Shown here in pieces: positions 17,113 to 26,029 of a stretch of 42,099 nucleotides of DNA. The DNA is taken from positions 1 to 42,099 of the forward strand of contig JAQTNA010000037.1 of the NCBI GenBank assembly GCA_028714035.1. The letters run 5' to 3'. Origin of the DNA: Rhodocyclaceae bacterium. GTDB taxonomy: Bacteria; Pseudomonadota; Gammaproteobacteria; Burkholderiales; Rhodocyclaceae. The translations under genes and the position numbers were made by a program. The notes under the pieces were generated by a model. That model worked only from the letters and a program-made list of their open reading frames with translations. It was not told the DNA's origin and did not search any database. Every line of letters begins with the position of its first letter. The first letter of the stretch is position 1.

Positions 17113-17654
17113 ACAAGGCCGCTTATCTTTTCCTCGTCCTGACCGTCGCACTGGCCGCGGGCTTTGCCGGCTTTCACTTTTCCCAGCGGAATAACGTCCC
17201 CGGCCGGACGCAGACCGACAACGGGGCGTTGGAACGGATCCGATCTCTCGAACTGCCCGACACGCAGGGAAAGCCCCAGCCGCTGGGCCAATGGCGCGGC
17301 CGGATACTGGTCATCAATTTCTGGGCGACCTGGTGCCCGCCCTGCCGGCGGGAAATTCCCGGTTTTGCGCGCCTGAGCAGGAAATATGAGGCGAATGGCG
17401 TGCAATTTGTCGGCATCGGCGTGGATGATGGCGACAAAGTTCGGGGTTTCACCAATAGCATGGCCATCCCCTACCCCATCCTCATGGGCAACATGGATCT
17501 GTTTCAGATCACCGAGAATCTGGGCAACCCCACCCAGGCACTGCCTTTCACCCTCATACTGGACCGCAAGGGAACGGTGGCATTCATCCGGGAAGGCATG
17601 CTCGAAGAAGAATCCCTGGAGCAGACGCTGAAATCCCTGATCAGCGCATCCTGA
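17109..17654 (+). CDS. TlpA/ResA-like thiol-disulfide oxidoreductase
   Basis: 181 residues. The N-terminal hydrophobic segment (residues 4-24) is an uncleaved anchor or signal, so the thioredoxin domain faces the periplasm. The active site is WCPPC (Trp75, Cys76, Cys79) within INFWATWCPPCRRE, and the cis-Pro region is LPFTLILDRKG. Such proteins reduce disulfides in apocytochrome c or related clients. The start overlaps the stop of the upstream gene by 4 bases. Confidence 0.92.
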   Translation: MNKAAYLFLVLTVALAAGFAGFHFSQRNNVPGRTQTDNGALERIRSLELPDTQGKPQPLGQWRGRILVINFWATWCPPCRREIPGFARLSRKYEANGVQFVGIGVDDGDKVRGFTNSMAIPYPILMGNMDLFQITENLGNPTQALPFTLILDRKGTVAFIREGMLEEESLEQTLKSLISAS

Positions 17655-17709
17655 TTTCCGGTACACCGTCGCCAAACCAATCCTGGGAACATGACAAAGA
17701 TGCCCATGG

Positions 17710-17735
17710 CAAGGATTGCACTCTCGCAATCCTTG
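17710..17735. terminator. Stem-loop after the TlpA-like gene
   Basis: CAAGGATTGC (17710-17719) and GCAATCCTTG (17726-17735) make a perfect 10-bp stem with a 6-base loop, 55 bp after the stop. No T-run follows, so it may be a processing or pausing hairpin rather than a full terminator. Confidence 0.5.
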
Positions 17736-17817
17736 TGCTAAAAGGTCCGGCGCCCGACATGCGAGCCGCCGTCATGTCTATCGCACCGCAGCAATCTGCA
17801 ATGGGTTGAAATATATC

Positions 17818-19023
17818 GTGGCTTTTTCCATCTTTGGCAAGACCCCGCCCCCGACCTCGGAGGTTCCGGATTCGGGAGCACGCCTCTCCGGTGCGGCATC
17901 GAACCCATCGGCCGCCACGACCACCTTTGGCAAACCGCCAACCCCCTCTCAGCCGCCCCCTTCGCCCACAGGCTCGCCATCCCGGCTTGCCCCATCCCGC
18001 TCGCCTGGCACGGGCGACCCCGTGGGAGGGAAACGCACCGTGGAAGTGCAGGAATCACGACGGGCGGTACACCCCATCGCGGAAGAGGCGGCCATGCTCT
18101 ACGCCAACGGGCGCGCCAACAGCGCACGCAGCCTTCTGGAATCCGGTGTAAAGCTGAATCTGGGCAAGGGGGGAGAGGAAGTCTGGAACGTCCTGTTCGA
18201 CCTTTACGTGCTCTCCAATGAGCGCGAGGCTTTCGAGAACCTGGCCCTGGACTACGTGGTCCGGTTCGAGAAATCCCCCCCGAGTTGGGGGCCCATACAG
18301 GCGACAGTCAGCCGAAACGGGGCCATCGGCCCTTCTGTCGTAGTCCTGACCGGCAAGTTGACGGCGGGGTCCGCAAGCCAGGTCGAACAGGCCCAACGCA
18401 TGGCTCAGCGCAACAAACGCCTGCGACTCGATCTCACGCGTGTACAGGATGTGGATGCAGCCGGCTGCTCCCTGTTGCTGGGGCTTTTCAAGGAACTGGC
18501 GCAGGCCGGCAATGAGGTATCCCTTCTTGGGGCGAGCCACTTCAATACGACGCTGGCCACAAAGATAGAGTCCGGACGCCCCGAGGATCGCGACATCTGG
18601 CTGCTGATGCTGCGTCTGTACCAGCAACAGGGGCAACAGGAGCCCTTCGAGGAAACCGCCTTGCAGTATGCAATCACCTTCGAGGAGTCGCCGCCTTCCT
18701 GGGAGGCCTCGGTTCAGCCCCTTCCGGGCGGCGAGTCGGTAGCCCAGGACGAAGGCTACGTGCTTCAAGGCGAGATCACCGGCGGAGGCTCGGAGGCCTA
18801 CGGCGGTTTGCCGGGCTACGCCCTGGATTTGGCGGAAGTGGTATTGGATCTTTCACCCTTGCGGCGCATGGACTTTGTCAGTGCCGGAATGCTCCTCAAT
18901 CACCTTTCGGAACTGGCCTCAAAGGGCAAATCCGTGCGCTTGAAAGGCGTAAACGCCTTGATCGCCACCTTGTTCGGCATCCTTGGCATAGACCAGGTTG
19001 CCAGCATCGAACGACGGAAATAG
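17818..19023 (+). CDS. Double STAS-domain protein with two helical SPPSW modules
   Basis: 401 residues from a GTG at 17818 ([12 protein letters not shown]); the start is uncertain because the Shine-Dalgarno is weak and the frame is open further upstream. After a Pro-rich, low-complexity N-terminus (about 1-75), the protein repeats a two-part unit: a helical module ending FEKSPPSW then a STAS-like fold ([11 protein letters not shown], then [20 protein letters not shown]), and again FEESPPSW then a second STAS-like fold (LQGEITGGG, then [22 protein letters not shown]). STAS domains bind anti-sigma-type kinases or nucleotides. Each has an acidic residue before the small loop ([15 protein letters not shown]) instead of the classic phosphoacceptor D-S-[ST]-G. 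It directly precedes hslVU. The partner is unknown. Confidence 0.8.
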   Translation: MAFSIFGKTPPPTSEVPDSGARLSGAASNPSAATTTFGKPPTPSQPPPSPTGSPSRLAPSRSPGTGDPVGGKRTVEVQESRRAVHPIAEEAAMLYANGRANSARSLLESGVKLNLGKGGEEVWNVLFDLYVLSNEREAFENLALDYVVRFEKSPPSWGPIQATVSRNGAIGPSVVVLTGKLTAGSASQVEQAQRMAQRNKRLRLDLTRVQDVDAAGCSLLLGLFKELAQAGNEVSLLGASHFNTTLATKIESGRPEDRDIWLLMLRLYQQQGQQEPFEETALQYAITFEESPPSWEASVQPLPGGESVAQDEGYVLQGEITGGGSEAYGGLPGYALDLAEVVLDLSPLRRMDFVSAGMLLNHLSELASKGKSVRLKGVNALIATLFGILGIDQVASIERRK

Positions 19024-19060
19024 ATAGCCGATCTCCGCCCGGGATTTCTCGCGAAACCTG

Positions 19061-19088
19061 CTTGAAATCCAACCGCCCTCCCCAATCT
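19061..19088 (+). promoter_or_regulatory. Sigma-32 (RpoH) promoter for hslVU
   Basis: CTTGAAA at 19061-19067 and CCCCAATCT at 19080-19088, spaced by 12 bases, closely match the heat-shock consensus CTTGAAA-N11-16-CCCCATNT. The hslV start is 49 bp downstream. Confidence 0.85.
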
Positions 19089-19136
19089 GACATCGCAACC
19101 AGGGCGCCCCAGCCCCCTCACTCTTCGGCAAAGCAC

Positions 19137-19673
19137 ATGGAACAATTCCGCGGCACCACCATCCTTTCCGTCCGTCGCGGCCAAAGCGTGGCCCTGGGCG
19201 GCGATGGCCAGGTCACTCTGGGCAATATCGTCATCAAGAGTACCGCGCGCAAGGTCCGCCGCTTATATCAGGGCAAGATACTCGCGGGTTTCGCCGGCGG
19301 CACCGCCGACGCATTCACCCTGTTTGAACGTTTCGAGGCCAAGCTGGACAAGCACCAGGGCAACCTGGTGCGCAGCGCGGTGGAACTGGCCAAGGACTGG
19401 CGCACCGATCGCGCCCTTCGCCGACTGGAGGCCATGCTGGCGGTGGCCGACCGGGAATCTTCCCTGGTCATCACGGGCATGGGCGACGTACTCGAACCGG
19501 AACAGGGTATCGTGGCCATAGGCAGCGGCGGGGCCTATGCTCAATCGGCTGCTCGCGCCCTGCTGGAGAATACCGACCTGTCGCCGGCCGAGATCGTCAA
19601 GAAATCCCTCTCCATTGCCGGTGACCTGTGCATCTATACCAACCAGAGCCACATCATCGAAACTTTGGAGTAA
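19137..19673 (+). CDS. hslV: ATP-dependent protease peptidase subunit HslV
   Basis: 178 residues. HslV is a threonine peptidase that forms a double hexamer capped by HslU. The start of the mature fold, [11 protein letters not shown], contains the catalytic N-terminal Thr after removal of the first residues; here the leader before TT is six residues (MEQFRG), slightly longer than in E. coli. Also visible are [37 protein letters not shown] and [15 protein letters not shown]. Start chosen at 19137; the frame extends further upstream into the promoter. hslU follows after 78 bp. Confidence 0.97.
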   Translation: MEQFRGTTILSVRRGQSVALGGDGQVTLGNIVIKSTARKVRRLYQGKILAGFAGGTADAFTLFERFEAKLDKHQGNLVRSAVELAKDWRTDRALRRLEAMLAVADRESSLVITGMGDVLEPEQGIVAIGSGGAYAQSAARALLENTDLSPAEIVKKSLSIAGDLCIYTNQSHIIETLE

Positions 19674-19740
19674 GCGGTGAGCGGTGAGCCAAACGCACCC
19701 GCACACTATTCCCGCTCACCACCAACTGCTTACCGCTCAC
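19673..19740. repeat. Short-period repeats forming an imperfect hairpin in the hslV-hslU gap
   Basis: AGCGGTGAGCGGTGAG (19673-19688) on the left faces CCGCTCACC (19712-19720) and GCTTACCGCTCAC (19728-19740) on the right, so the two sides can pair. The same motif family is found between accB and accC. It fills almost the whole 78-bp gap and may affect the HslV to HslU ratio. Confidence 0.5.
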
Positions 19741-19751
19741 GGATTCCAGAC

Positions 19752-21086
19752 ATGACCCAAATGACACCCCCCGAGATCGTCTCGGAACTGGACAAACATA
19801 TCGTCGGCCAGGGCAAGGCCAAGCGTGCGGTGGCCATCGCCCTCAGGAATCGGTGGCGGCGGGCCCAGGTGGCGGATCCCTTGCGCTCGGAAATCACGCC
19901 CAAGAATATCCTGATGATAGGCCCCACCGGCGTCGGGAAGACGGAAATTGCCCGGCGTCTGGCGCGCCTGGCGAACGCGCCCTTCGTCAAGGTGGAAGCG
20001 ACCAAGTTCACCGAAGTGGGCTATGTTGGCCGGGATGTGGACACCATCATCCGCGATCTTGTCGAAATCGCCATCAAGGACGGGCGCGAGTCCGCCATGC
20101 GCGTGGTGCGGGATCGAGCCATGGATGCCGCCGAGGACCGCGTGCTGGACGTCCTCCTGCCGCCGGCACGTGCCACGGGATTCGGCGAACCGGAGGCGCC
20201 CCGTGAAGAGTCCGCCGCCCGCCAGCGCTTCCGCAAAAAACTGCGGGAAGGCGAACTGGACGACAAGGAAATCGAGATCGAGGTAGCAGCGACCCCCGCC
20301 TCCATGGAAATCTTCGGGCCACCCGGCATGGAAGACCTCACGTCCCAGATACAGGGCATGTTCCAGAACCTCGGCGCGGGCAAGAAGAAGGAACGCAAGA
20401 TGCCTATTCGGGAGGCTCTGAAGGCCCTGGCCGACGAAGAGGCGGCCCGATTGATCAATGACGATGAGGTCAAGGCCCAGGCACTGAAGAGCGTGGAGCA
20501 GAACGGCATCGTCTTCCTGGACGAGATAGACAAGATCGCCAGTCGCTCGGAAATGCAGGGTGCGGACGTGTCGCGCCAGGGCGTACAGCGGGATCTGCTA
20601 CCCCTGGTGGAAGGCACCACGGTATCCACCAAGTACGGCATGATAAAGACCGATCACATCCTGTTCGTGGCCAGCGGCGCCTTCCACCTGTCCAAGCCAT
20701 CCGACCTGATCCCCGAACTTCAGGGCCGTTTCCCCATTCGCGTCGAACTCACCTCCCTCTCCGTAGAGGACTTCGAACGCATCCTCACCAGCACCGATGC
20801 CTGCCTGACACGCCAGTACCAGGCGCTGCTGGAAACCGAAGGGGTGCGCCTGGAGTTCCAGCCGGAAGGCATCCGCCGCCTCGCCGAAATCGCCTATGAG
20901 GTCAACGAGAAGACCGAGAACATCGGCGCTCGGCGGCTCTATACCGTCATGGAGAAACTGCTGGAGGAGGTGTCCTTCGAGGCCGGCAGAAGCGACCTGG
21001 GTGCGGTGACGGTGGACGCTGCGTACGTAAACGACAGGCTCGCCGAGCTGGCACAGAACGAAGACTTGTCGAGATACGTGCTGTAG
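19752..21086 (+). CDS. hslU: HslU, AAA+ unfoldase of the HslVU protease
   Basis: 444 residues (E. coli 443). It unfolds substrates and feeds them to HslV. Walker A GPTGVGKT is at 57-64, the pore loop GYVG at 90-93, and Walker [11 protein letters not shown] near 253-262. The HslU-specific intermediate domain lies between about 110 and 240, and sensor 2 is in [17 protein letters not shown]. The start ATG at 19752 begins the family-typical [17 protein letters not shown]. Confidence 0.97.
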   Translation: MTQMTPPEIVSELDKHIVGQGKAKRAVAIALRNRWRRAQVADPLRSEITPKNILMIGPTGVGKTEIARRLARLANAPFVKVEATKFTEVGYVGRDVDTIIRDLVEIAIKDGRESAMRVVRDRAMDAAEDRVLDVLLPPARATGFGEPEAPREESAARQRFRKKLREGELDDKEIEIEVAATPASMEIFGPPGMEDLTSQIQGMFQNLGAGKKKERKMPIREALKALADEEAARLINDDEVKAQALKSVEQNGIVFLDEIDKIASRSEMQGADVSRQGVQRDLLPLVEGTTVSTKYGMIKTDHILFVASGAFHLSKPSDLIPELQGRFPIRVELTSLSVEDFERILTSTDACLTRQYQALLETEGVRLEFQPEGIRRLAEIAYEVNEKTENIGARRLYTVMEKLLEEVSFEAGRSDLGAVTVDAAYVNDRLAELAQNEDLSRYVL

Positions 21087-21165
21087 GCATCAATCAACGG
21101 GGGAGGGGCAAGGCCGCGGCCGTTTCCTGCCGGGCATAAGCCACTGACTTCGAGTTCCGGACACG

Positions 21166-22044
21166 ATGCTCACCCGCCTTCTCGCCATCCTCTTCCCCAT
21201 TTTCGCCATCGTCCTGGCGGGCCTGGTCTATGGCAGGATCAGGAAGCCGGACATGAGCTTCGCCAACCACCTGAACATGGACATGTTCATACCGGCCCTG
21301 GTGTTTGCCACCCTGGCCGGCAAGTCCTTCGAGTTGGCACGGTACGCCCCCCTGGCTCTGGGCACTTTCGCCATCGTGCTGGGCTCGGGGCTGGTGGCCT
21401 GGCCGATCGCCCGGCTGATGAAGGAGGATCCGAAGACCTTCGTGCCGCCCATGATGTTCAACAACTCGGGCAACATCGGACTACCCCTGGCGGTGCTGAC
21501 CTTCGGCCCCCAGTCCCTGCCCGCCGCAGTGATCATGTTCCTGGTTTCCAACCTGCTGCATTTCTCCTTCGGCGCCTGGCTGCTGGATCACCGTGCGCGC
21601 CTGGGCAACCTTTGGCGGGTGCCGGTGGTGATGGCGACGATGATCGGCCTTCTGATCAGTTTCACCGGCATCTCGCTCTGGCCGCCCCTCGTCAAGGGCG
21701 TCTCCATGATGGGGGAGATTTCCATCCCCCTGCTGCTCTTCTCCCTGGGGGTACGGCTCAACGACACGCCCTGGGGCGCCTGGCGTACCGCCATGGTGGG
21801 CGCCGTCGTCTGCCCGGTTTCCGGCATGCTGGTGGCCTGGCCGGCGGCAAGGCTCCTGGATCTGCCGCAAGAACAGGCCGCCATGCTCTTCGTTTTCGGT
21901 GCCCTGCCGCCGGCCGTGCTCAATTACGTCTTCGCCGAGCGTTTTCGGCAGGAACCCGACCGGGTCGCCTCCATCGCCCTCATCGGCAACGTGGCATCCC
22001 TGTTCTTCCTGCCCGCCGCACTGGCTTTCGTGTTGCCCCGATAA
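21166..22044 (+). CDS. AEC-family (auxin efflux carrier-like) transporter
   Basis: 292 residues, almost entirely hydrophobic, with about ten predicted membrane helices in two halves. The motifs NNSGNIGLPLAVLTFG in the middle and ALPPAVLNYVFAE near the C-terminus are characteristic of the AEC/Mem_trans family, which exports or exchanges small carboxylates and aromatic acids. The substrate is unknown. It lies 55 bp upstream of iorA on the same strand, so a link to aromatic acids is possible, although iorA seems to have its own promoter. Confidence 0.88.
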   Translation: MLTRLLAILFPIFAIVLAGLVYGRIRKPDMSFANHLNMDMFIPALVFATLAGKSFELARYAPLALGTFAIVLGSGLVAWPIARLMKEDPKTFVPPMMFNNSGNIGLPLAVLTFGPQSLPAAVIMFLVSNLLHFSFGAWLLDHRARLGNLWRVPVVMATMIGLLISFTGISLWPPLVKGVSMMGEISIPLLLFSLGVRLNDTPWGAWRTAMVGAVVCPVSGMLVAWPAARLLDLPQEQAAMLFVFGALPPAVLNYVFAERFRQEPDRVASIALIGNVASLFFLPAALAFVLPR

Positions 22045-22061
22045 GTAGATTTTGTAACTCC

Positions 22062-22070
22062 TGTTAAAAT
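22062..22070 (+). promoter_or_regulatory. Extended -10 promoter candidate for iorAB
   Basis: TGTTAAAAT fits the extended -10 pattern TGnTATAAT with five of six hexamer bases right. There is no good -35, as is usual for such promoters. It would start transcription about 20 bases before the iorA ATG. Confidence 0.4.
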
Positions 22071-22098
22071 CATGTTTTTACAGAATCGGGAGTAGCTG

Positions 22099-23967
22099 AT
22101 GGCGGCCATAGTGCCCGCGCCGGCAGGAAGCCGGCTTTTTCTATCCGGAAACGAAGCCGTGGCTCGCGCCGTCTGGGAAGGAGGCGTACGTGTAGCCGCC
22201 GCCTATCCGGGCACACCTTCCACGGAAATGCTGGAGGAAATCTCCGTCTACCCGGATCTGTATGCCGAGTGGTCGGTAAACGAGAAAGTGTCCCTGGAAG
22301 TCGCCTTCGGCGCCTCCATGGCTGGAGCCCGTTCCTTCTGCGCCATGAAACACGTGGGCATGAACGTGGCCTCCGACGCCCTGATGACCATGACGCTGAC
22401 CGGCATCTCCGGCGGCCTGGTCATCGCCATCGCGGACGACGTGGGGCTCTCATCCTCCCAGAACGAGCAGGATTCCCGTTACTGGGGACGTTTTGCCCAC
22501 CTGCCCCTGCTGGAGCCGGCGGACTCCCAGGAAGCCTATGCCTACACCCTGGCCGCCTTCGAATTGTCCGAGCGCTTCCAGTGCCCGGTGATCCTGCGCC
22601 TCACCACCCGCATCTGCCACGTCAAGGGGCGGGTGGAAGTGGGCAACCGCATCCCCCATGAACCGGGCGGCTGGCACAAGGATCCGACGCGCTGGGTCAT
22701 GGTGCCGGGCCACGCCAAGAACCGGATCCCCAAGATGTTCGAGCGGGAAAGGCTGATGCGCGCGGAGGCCGAGACCAGCCCCCTGAATCAGCTCACGGAA
22801 GGCACGGATCGCCGCGTCGGCTTCATCGCCAGCGGCCCGGCCGCCATGCACGTGAGCGAGGCCTTCCCCGACGCGCCCCTGTTCAAGCTGGGCCTCTCCT
22901 GCCCCGCCCCCCTGAACCGCCTGCGGGCTTTTGCCGCCAGCGTAGACGCCGTGCTGGTCGTGGAAGAGACGGAGCCTCTCCTGGAAGAGGAGCTGAAGGC
23001 CGCCGGCATCGAGGTGCACGGCAAGGACGTGCTGCCGACCCAGGGCGAACTGTCCCCGGACGTGTTGCGCCCGGCCGTGGCACGCATGAATGGCGAAACG
23101 CTGCCGGTGGCCGAAACGGTGGCCGCCCAGACCGTGTTCCCCCGGCCGCCCACCATGTGCGTCGCCTGTCCCCACCTGGGGGTCTATTACACCCTGTCCC
23201 AGTTGCGAAACATCGTCATCTCCGGCGACATCGGCTGCTACACCCTGGGGGCGGGCCATCCCTGGAACGCCCTGGACGCCTGCATTTCCATGGGCGCCTC
23301 CATGGGCATGGCCCTGGGGCTGGACAAGGGCCGGGGCGAAGCGGATGCCAACAAGCGCATCCTGGGCGTGATCGGCGATTCCACCTTCCTGCACATGGGC
23401 ATGCAGGGCCTGCTGGACATCACCTACAACAAGGGCAACGTCACCATCCTGCTGCTGGACAACCGGGCCGTGGGCATGACCGGCGGCCAGGAAAACCCGG
23501 GCAGCGGCCGGGATCTCCGCGGCGAGGAAACCCGGCGCGTGGATTTCCCCAAGCTGTGCGAGGCCCTGGGCGTGAAGCCCGAACGCATCCGGGTGGTGGA
23601 CCCCTACCAGTTGCCCGTGCTGTTCAAGACCATCCGCGAAGAGATCAAGATCGAGGAGCCCTCGGTCATCATCACCGACAAACCCTGCGTGCTGGTGGAT
23701 TACTACCAGCCGCAGAAACCCTACGCGGTCACCGACGAGAAATGCACCGGCTGCGGCAACTGCCTGGATGTGGGCTGCCCCGCCATCCACGTCACCCGGC
23801 GCGGCAAGGAAGTGAAGAACAACGGCAAGGAAGTGGATCTGGCCTTCGTGCGCATCGAGACCGCCGCCTGTACCGGCTGCGGCCTTTGCCTGCAACCCTG
23901 CGCGCCCAAGGCCATCGAGGAAGCCATGCCCGTTTCCCCCATCGCCTTCCTGAGGACTCCACAATGA
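22099..23967 (+). CDS. iorA: Indolepyruvate (arylpyruvate) ferredoxin oxidoreductase alpha subunit
   Basis: 622 residues. With IorB it would oxidatively decarboxylate indolepyruvate, phenylpyruvate or hydroxyphenylpyruvate to the aryl-acetyl-CoA, using thiamine diphosphate and reducing ferredoxin. Layout: N-terminal pyrimidine-binding domain (AAYPGTPSTEML near 34-45), central domain, C-terminal ThDP domain with the metal motif beginning GDSTFLH (426 on) and ending LLDNRAVGMTGGQ, then two [4Fe-4S] motifs (Cys549, 552, 555, 560 and Cys591, 594, 597, 601). GGGAG precedes the ATG. It overlaps iorB by 4 bases. The oxygen sensitivity of this family suggests use under low oxygen. Confidence 0.93.
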   Translation: MAAIVPAPAGSRLFLSGNEAVARAVWEGGVRVAAAYPGTPSTEMLEEISVYPDLYAEWSVNEKVSLEVAFGASMAGARSFCAMKHVGMNVASDALMTMTLTGISGGLVIAIADDVGLSSSQNEQDSRYWGRFAHLPLLEPADSQEAYAYTLAAFELSERFQCPVILRLTTRICHVKGRVEVGNRIPHEPGGWHKDPTRWVMVPGHAKNRIPKMFERERLMRAEAETSPLNQLTEGTDRRVGFIASGPAAMHVSEAFPDAPLFKLGLSCPAPLNRLRAFAASVDAVLVVEETEPLLEEELKAAGIEVHGKDVLPTQGELSPDVLRPAVARMNGETLPVAETVAAQTVFPRPPTMCVACPHLGVYYTLSQLRNIVISGDIGCYTLGAGHPWNALDACISMGASMGMALGLDKGRGEADANKRILGVIGDSTFLHMGMQGLLDITYNKGNVTILLLDNRAVGMTGGQENPGSGRDLRGEETRRVDFPKLCEALGVKPERIRVVDPYQLPVLFKTIREEIKIEEPSVIITDKPCVLVDYYQPQKPYAVTDEKCTGCGNCLDVGCPAIHVTRRGKEVKNNGKEVDLAFVRIETAACTGCGLCLQPCAPKAIEEAMPVSPIAFLRTPQ

Positions 23968-24578
23968 AGAAGGACGTAAGCAACATCCTGGTGGTCGGCA
24001 TCGGCGGCCAGGGCGTGATGACCGCCACGGAGATCCTGGCCGAAGCAGCCCTGGGCCTGGGCTTCGATGCCAAGAAAACCGAAGTGGCCGGCATGGCGCA
24101 ACGGGGCGGCGTGGTGTCCTCCCATCTGCGCTTCGGCCCCAAGGTCCTCTCGCCCCAGATTCCCCTGGGCGAAGCGGATCTGGTGGTCGGGTTCGAGGCG
24201 GCCGAGACCCTGCGCTGGGCGCACATGCTGCGACCCGGCGGCACGGTACTCATGAACGTGGCGCGCCTCGTGCCGCCCATCGTGGAACTGGGCCTCTTTC
24301 CCTACCCGGACGACCCGGTGGCCTCCCTGAAGAAGCTGGGCCTCACGGTGCATGCCTTCGACGCCAATGAACTGGCACTGGAACTGGGCAACCTGAAGCT
24401 GGGAAACACGGTCATGCTGGGCGCCATGGCGGATTACCTGCCCTTCCCCGCGGACGTGCTGCTCGCCGCCATCCTCAAGCGCTTCTCGGCCAGAAAGCCC
24501 CAGATGGTGGAAATGAACCGTCAGGCCTTCGAGCGGGGCCGCGCCGCCGTGGCTGCCGACGAAGCACTCCCGGCCTGA
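23964..24578 (+). CDS. iorB: Indolepyruvate ferredoxin oxidoreductase beta subunit
   Basis: 204 residues, matching the pyruvate:ferredoxin oxidoreductase gamma-type domain that forms IorB. The N-terminal glycine loop VVGIGGQGVMTATEIL and the motif EVAGMAQRGGVVSSHLRFG, which helps bind CoA, are typical. Its ATG lies inside the iorA stop (ATGA), so the two subunits are made in a coupled way. It is followed by a weak terminator-like hairpin and then the promoter region of the livK-type gene. Confidence 0.94.
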   Translation: MKKDVSNILVVGIGGQGVMTATEILAEAALGLGFDAKKTEVAGMAQRGGVVSSHLRFGPKVLSPQIPLGEADLVVGFEAAETLRWAHMLRPGGTVLMNVARLVPPIVELGLFPYPDDPVASLKKLGLTVHAFDANELALELGNLKLGNTVMLGAMADYLPFPADVLLAAILKRFSARKPQMVEMNRQAFERGRAAVAADEALPA

Positions 24579-24621
24579 GAGTTTGCCGACATCCGGGAAA
24601 GTGGCATCCGCCGTGGCAGGG

Positions 24622-24643
24622 GTGCGCCGAAGACAAGGCGCAC
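24622..24643 (+). terminator. Weak stem-loop after iorB
   Basis: GTGCGCC (24622-24628) pairs with GGCGCAC (24637-24643) around an 8-base loop, followed by GGGCCTTTCTT. This may only partly end the iorAB transcript. Confidence 0.4.
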
Positions 24644-24679
24644 GGGCCTTTCTTGCAACAAACTTTCAAGCGCTCCGGC

Positions 24680-24708
24680 TTGTGTTAGCGGGCGCATGGC
24701 TGCACAAT
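24680..24708 (+). promoter_or_regulatory. Sigma-70-type promoter candidate for the transporter operon
   Basis: TTGTGT at 24680-24685 and CACAAT at 24703-24708 are spaced by 17 bases and lie 60 bp before the livK-type start. The match is moderate. The gap around it is more AT-rich than the flanking genes. Confidence 0.35.
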
Positions 24709-24768
24709 AACCGTTCGCCGCGTACGGGATGCGCGGACTCACAACACTAATTAATCTTGGAGGGGACG

Positions 24769-25923
24769 ATGAAGCTCAAAGCAGTCGCGATCAGGATTCT
24801 TGCACTGGCCGGAGCGGGGGGTACATCTCTCGTTTACGCCGACATCAACGTCGGTGTCACGCTTTCGGCCACCGGACCGGCGGCTTCCCTGGGCATCCCC
24901 GAGAAGAACACCTTCGCCCTGATGCCGACCACCCTCGGCGGCCAGAAGGTGAACTACATCATCCTCGACGACGCTTCCGACACCACCACGGCGGTCAAGA
25001 ACACCAGGAAGCTCATCTCCGAAAACAAGGTGGACGCGATCATCGGCTCCACCATCACGCCGAATTCCCTGGCCATGATAGACGTGGCGGCCGAGGCCGA
25101 AACGCCCATGATCTCCATGTCGGCGGCGGCCAAGATCGTCGAACCCATGGACGCCAAGCGCGCCTGGGTATTCAAGACCCCCCAGAACGACGCCCTGATG
25201 GCCGCAGCCATCGTGGATCACATGATCGCCGCCAAGGTGAAGACCGTGGCCTACATCGGCTTCGCCGACGCCTACGGCGAAGGCTGGTGGAACGAGTTCT
25301 CCAAGGTGGCCGAGGCCAAGGGCATCAAGATCGTGGCCAACGAGCGCTACAACCGCCCGGACACTTCGGTCACCGGGCAGGTCCTGAAGATTCTGTCCGC
25401 CAAGCCCGATGCCGTGCTGGTGGGCGGCGCCGGCACGCCCGCTGCCCTGCCGGAGAAGTCCTTGAAGGAGAAGGGCTACAAGGGTCAGATGTACCAGACC
25501 CACGGCGTGGCCAACCCCGATTTCCTGCGGGTGTGCGGCAAGGATTGTGAAGGCACCATTCTGCCCGCCGGCCCGGTGCTGGTGGCGGATCAACTGCCCG
25601 ACAACAATCCGGTGCGCGCCGTGGCCCTGGAATACGTGGGCAAATACGAAGGCACTTACGGCAAGGGCAGCGCCTCCACCTTCGGCGCCCATGCCTGGGA
25701 TGCGGGCCGGCTGCTGGCCAACGCGGTGCCGGTCGCCCTCAAGAAGGCCAAGCCGGGCACCCCGGAATTCCGCAAGGCCCTGCGGGACGCCCTGGAAGGC
25801 ACGCGCAACCTGACCCTGGCCCATGGGGTGGCCAGTTACAGTGACAAGGACCACGTCGGCTTCGATCAGCGTGCCCGGGTCATGGTAAAAATCGAGAACG
25901 GCGGCTGGAAGCTGGTTCACTAA
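24769..25923 (+). CDS. LIV-type periplasmic substrate-binding protein (system 1)
   Basis: 384 residues. A signal peptide (about residues 1-24, ending LVYA-DI) exports it to the periplasm. The rest is a type I periplasmic binding fold of the HAAT family (opening VGVTLSATGPAASLG, then ENKVDAIIGSTITPNSLAM). The ATG at 24769 follows GGAGGGG; a TTG 12 bases earlier is less likely. Genes for two permease units and two ATPases follow. The sequence does not reveal the ligand; neighbouring iorAB and the opposite paaK operon suggest aromatic acids or aromatic amino acids rather than leucine. Confidence 0.9.
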   Translation: MKLKAVAIRILALAGAGGTSLVYADINVGVTLSATGPAASLGIPEKNTFALMPTTLGGQKVNYIILDDASDTTTAVKNTRKLISENKVDAIIGSTITPNSLAMIDVAAEAETPMISMSAAAKIVEPMDAKRAWVFKTPQNDALMAAAIVDHMIAAKVKTVAYIGFADAYGEGWWNEFSKVAEAKGIKIVANERYNRPDTSVTGQVLKILSAKPDAVLVGGAGTPAALPEKSLKEKGYKGQMYQTHGVANPDFLRVCGKDCEGTILPAGPVLVADQLPDNNPVRAVALEYVGKYEGTYGKGSASTFGAHAWDAGRLLANAVPVALKKAKPGTPEFRKALRDALEGTRNLTLAHGVASYSDKDHVGFDQRARVMVKIENGGWKLVH

Positions 25924-25937
25924 GCAAGCGGGCACCA

Positions 25938-25961
25938 CTCAGGCCGACGTCTCGGCCTGAG
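25938..25961 (+). other. Stem-loop between the binding-protein gene and its permease
   Basis: CTCAGGCCGA (25938-25947), loop CGTC, and TCGGCCTGAG (25952-25961) form a perfect 10-bp stem 14 bases after the stop codon. No T-run follows. Such hairpins behind periplasmic binding-protein genes often protect the upstream message and lower downstream expression, giving excess binding protein. The second transporter has a similar hairpin at 33044-33074. Confidence 0.7.
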
Positions 25962-26029
25962 CGGCGTCTCGCGTTGGCATCGCTGCCCGAAAGATTCCTC
26001 ACAGCCGCGCTGGCGGCTCCCAAAGCTTC

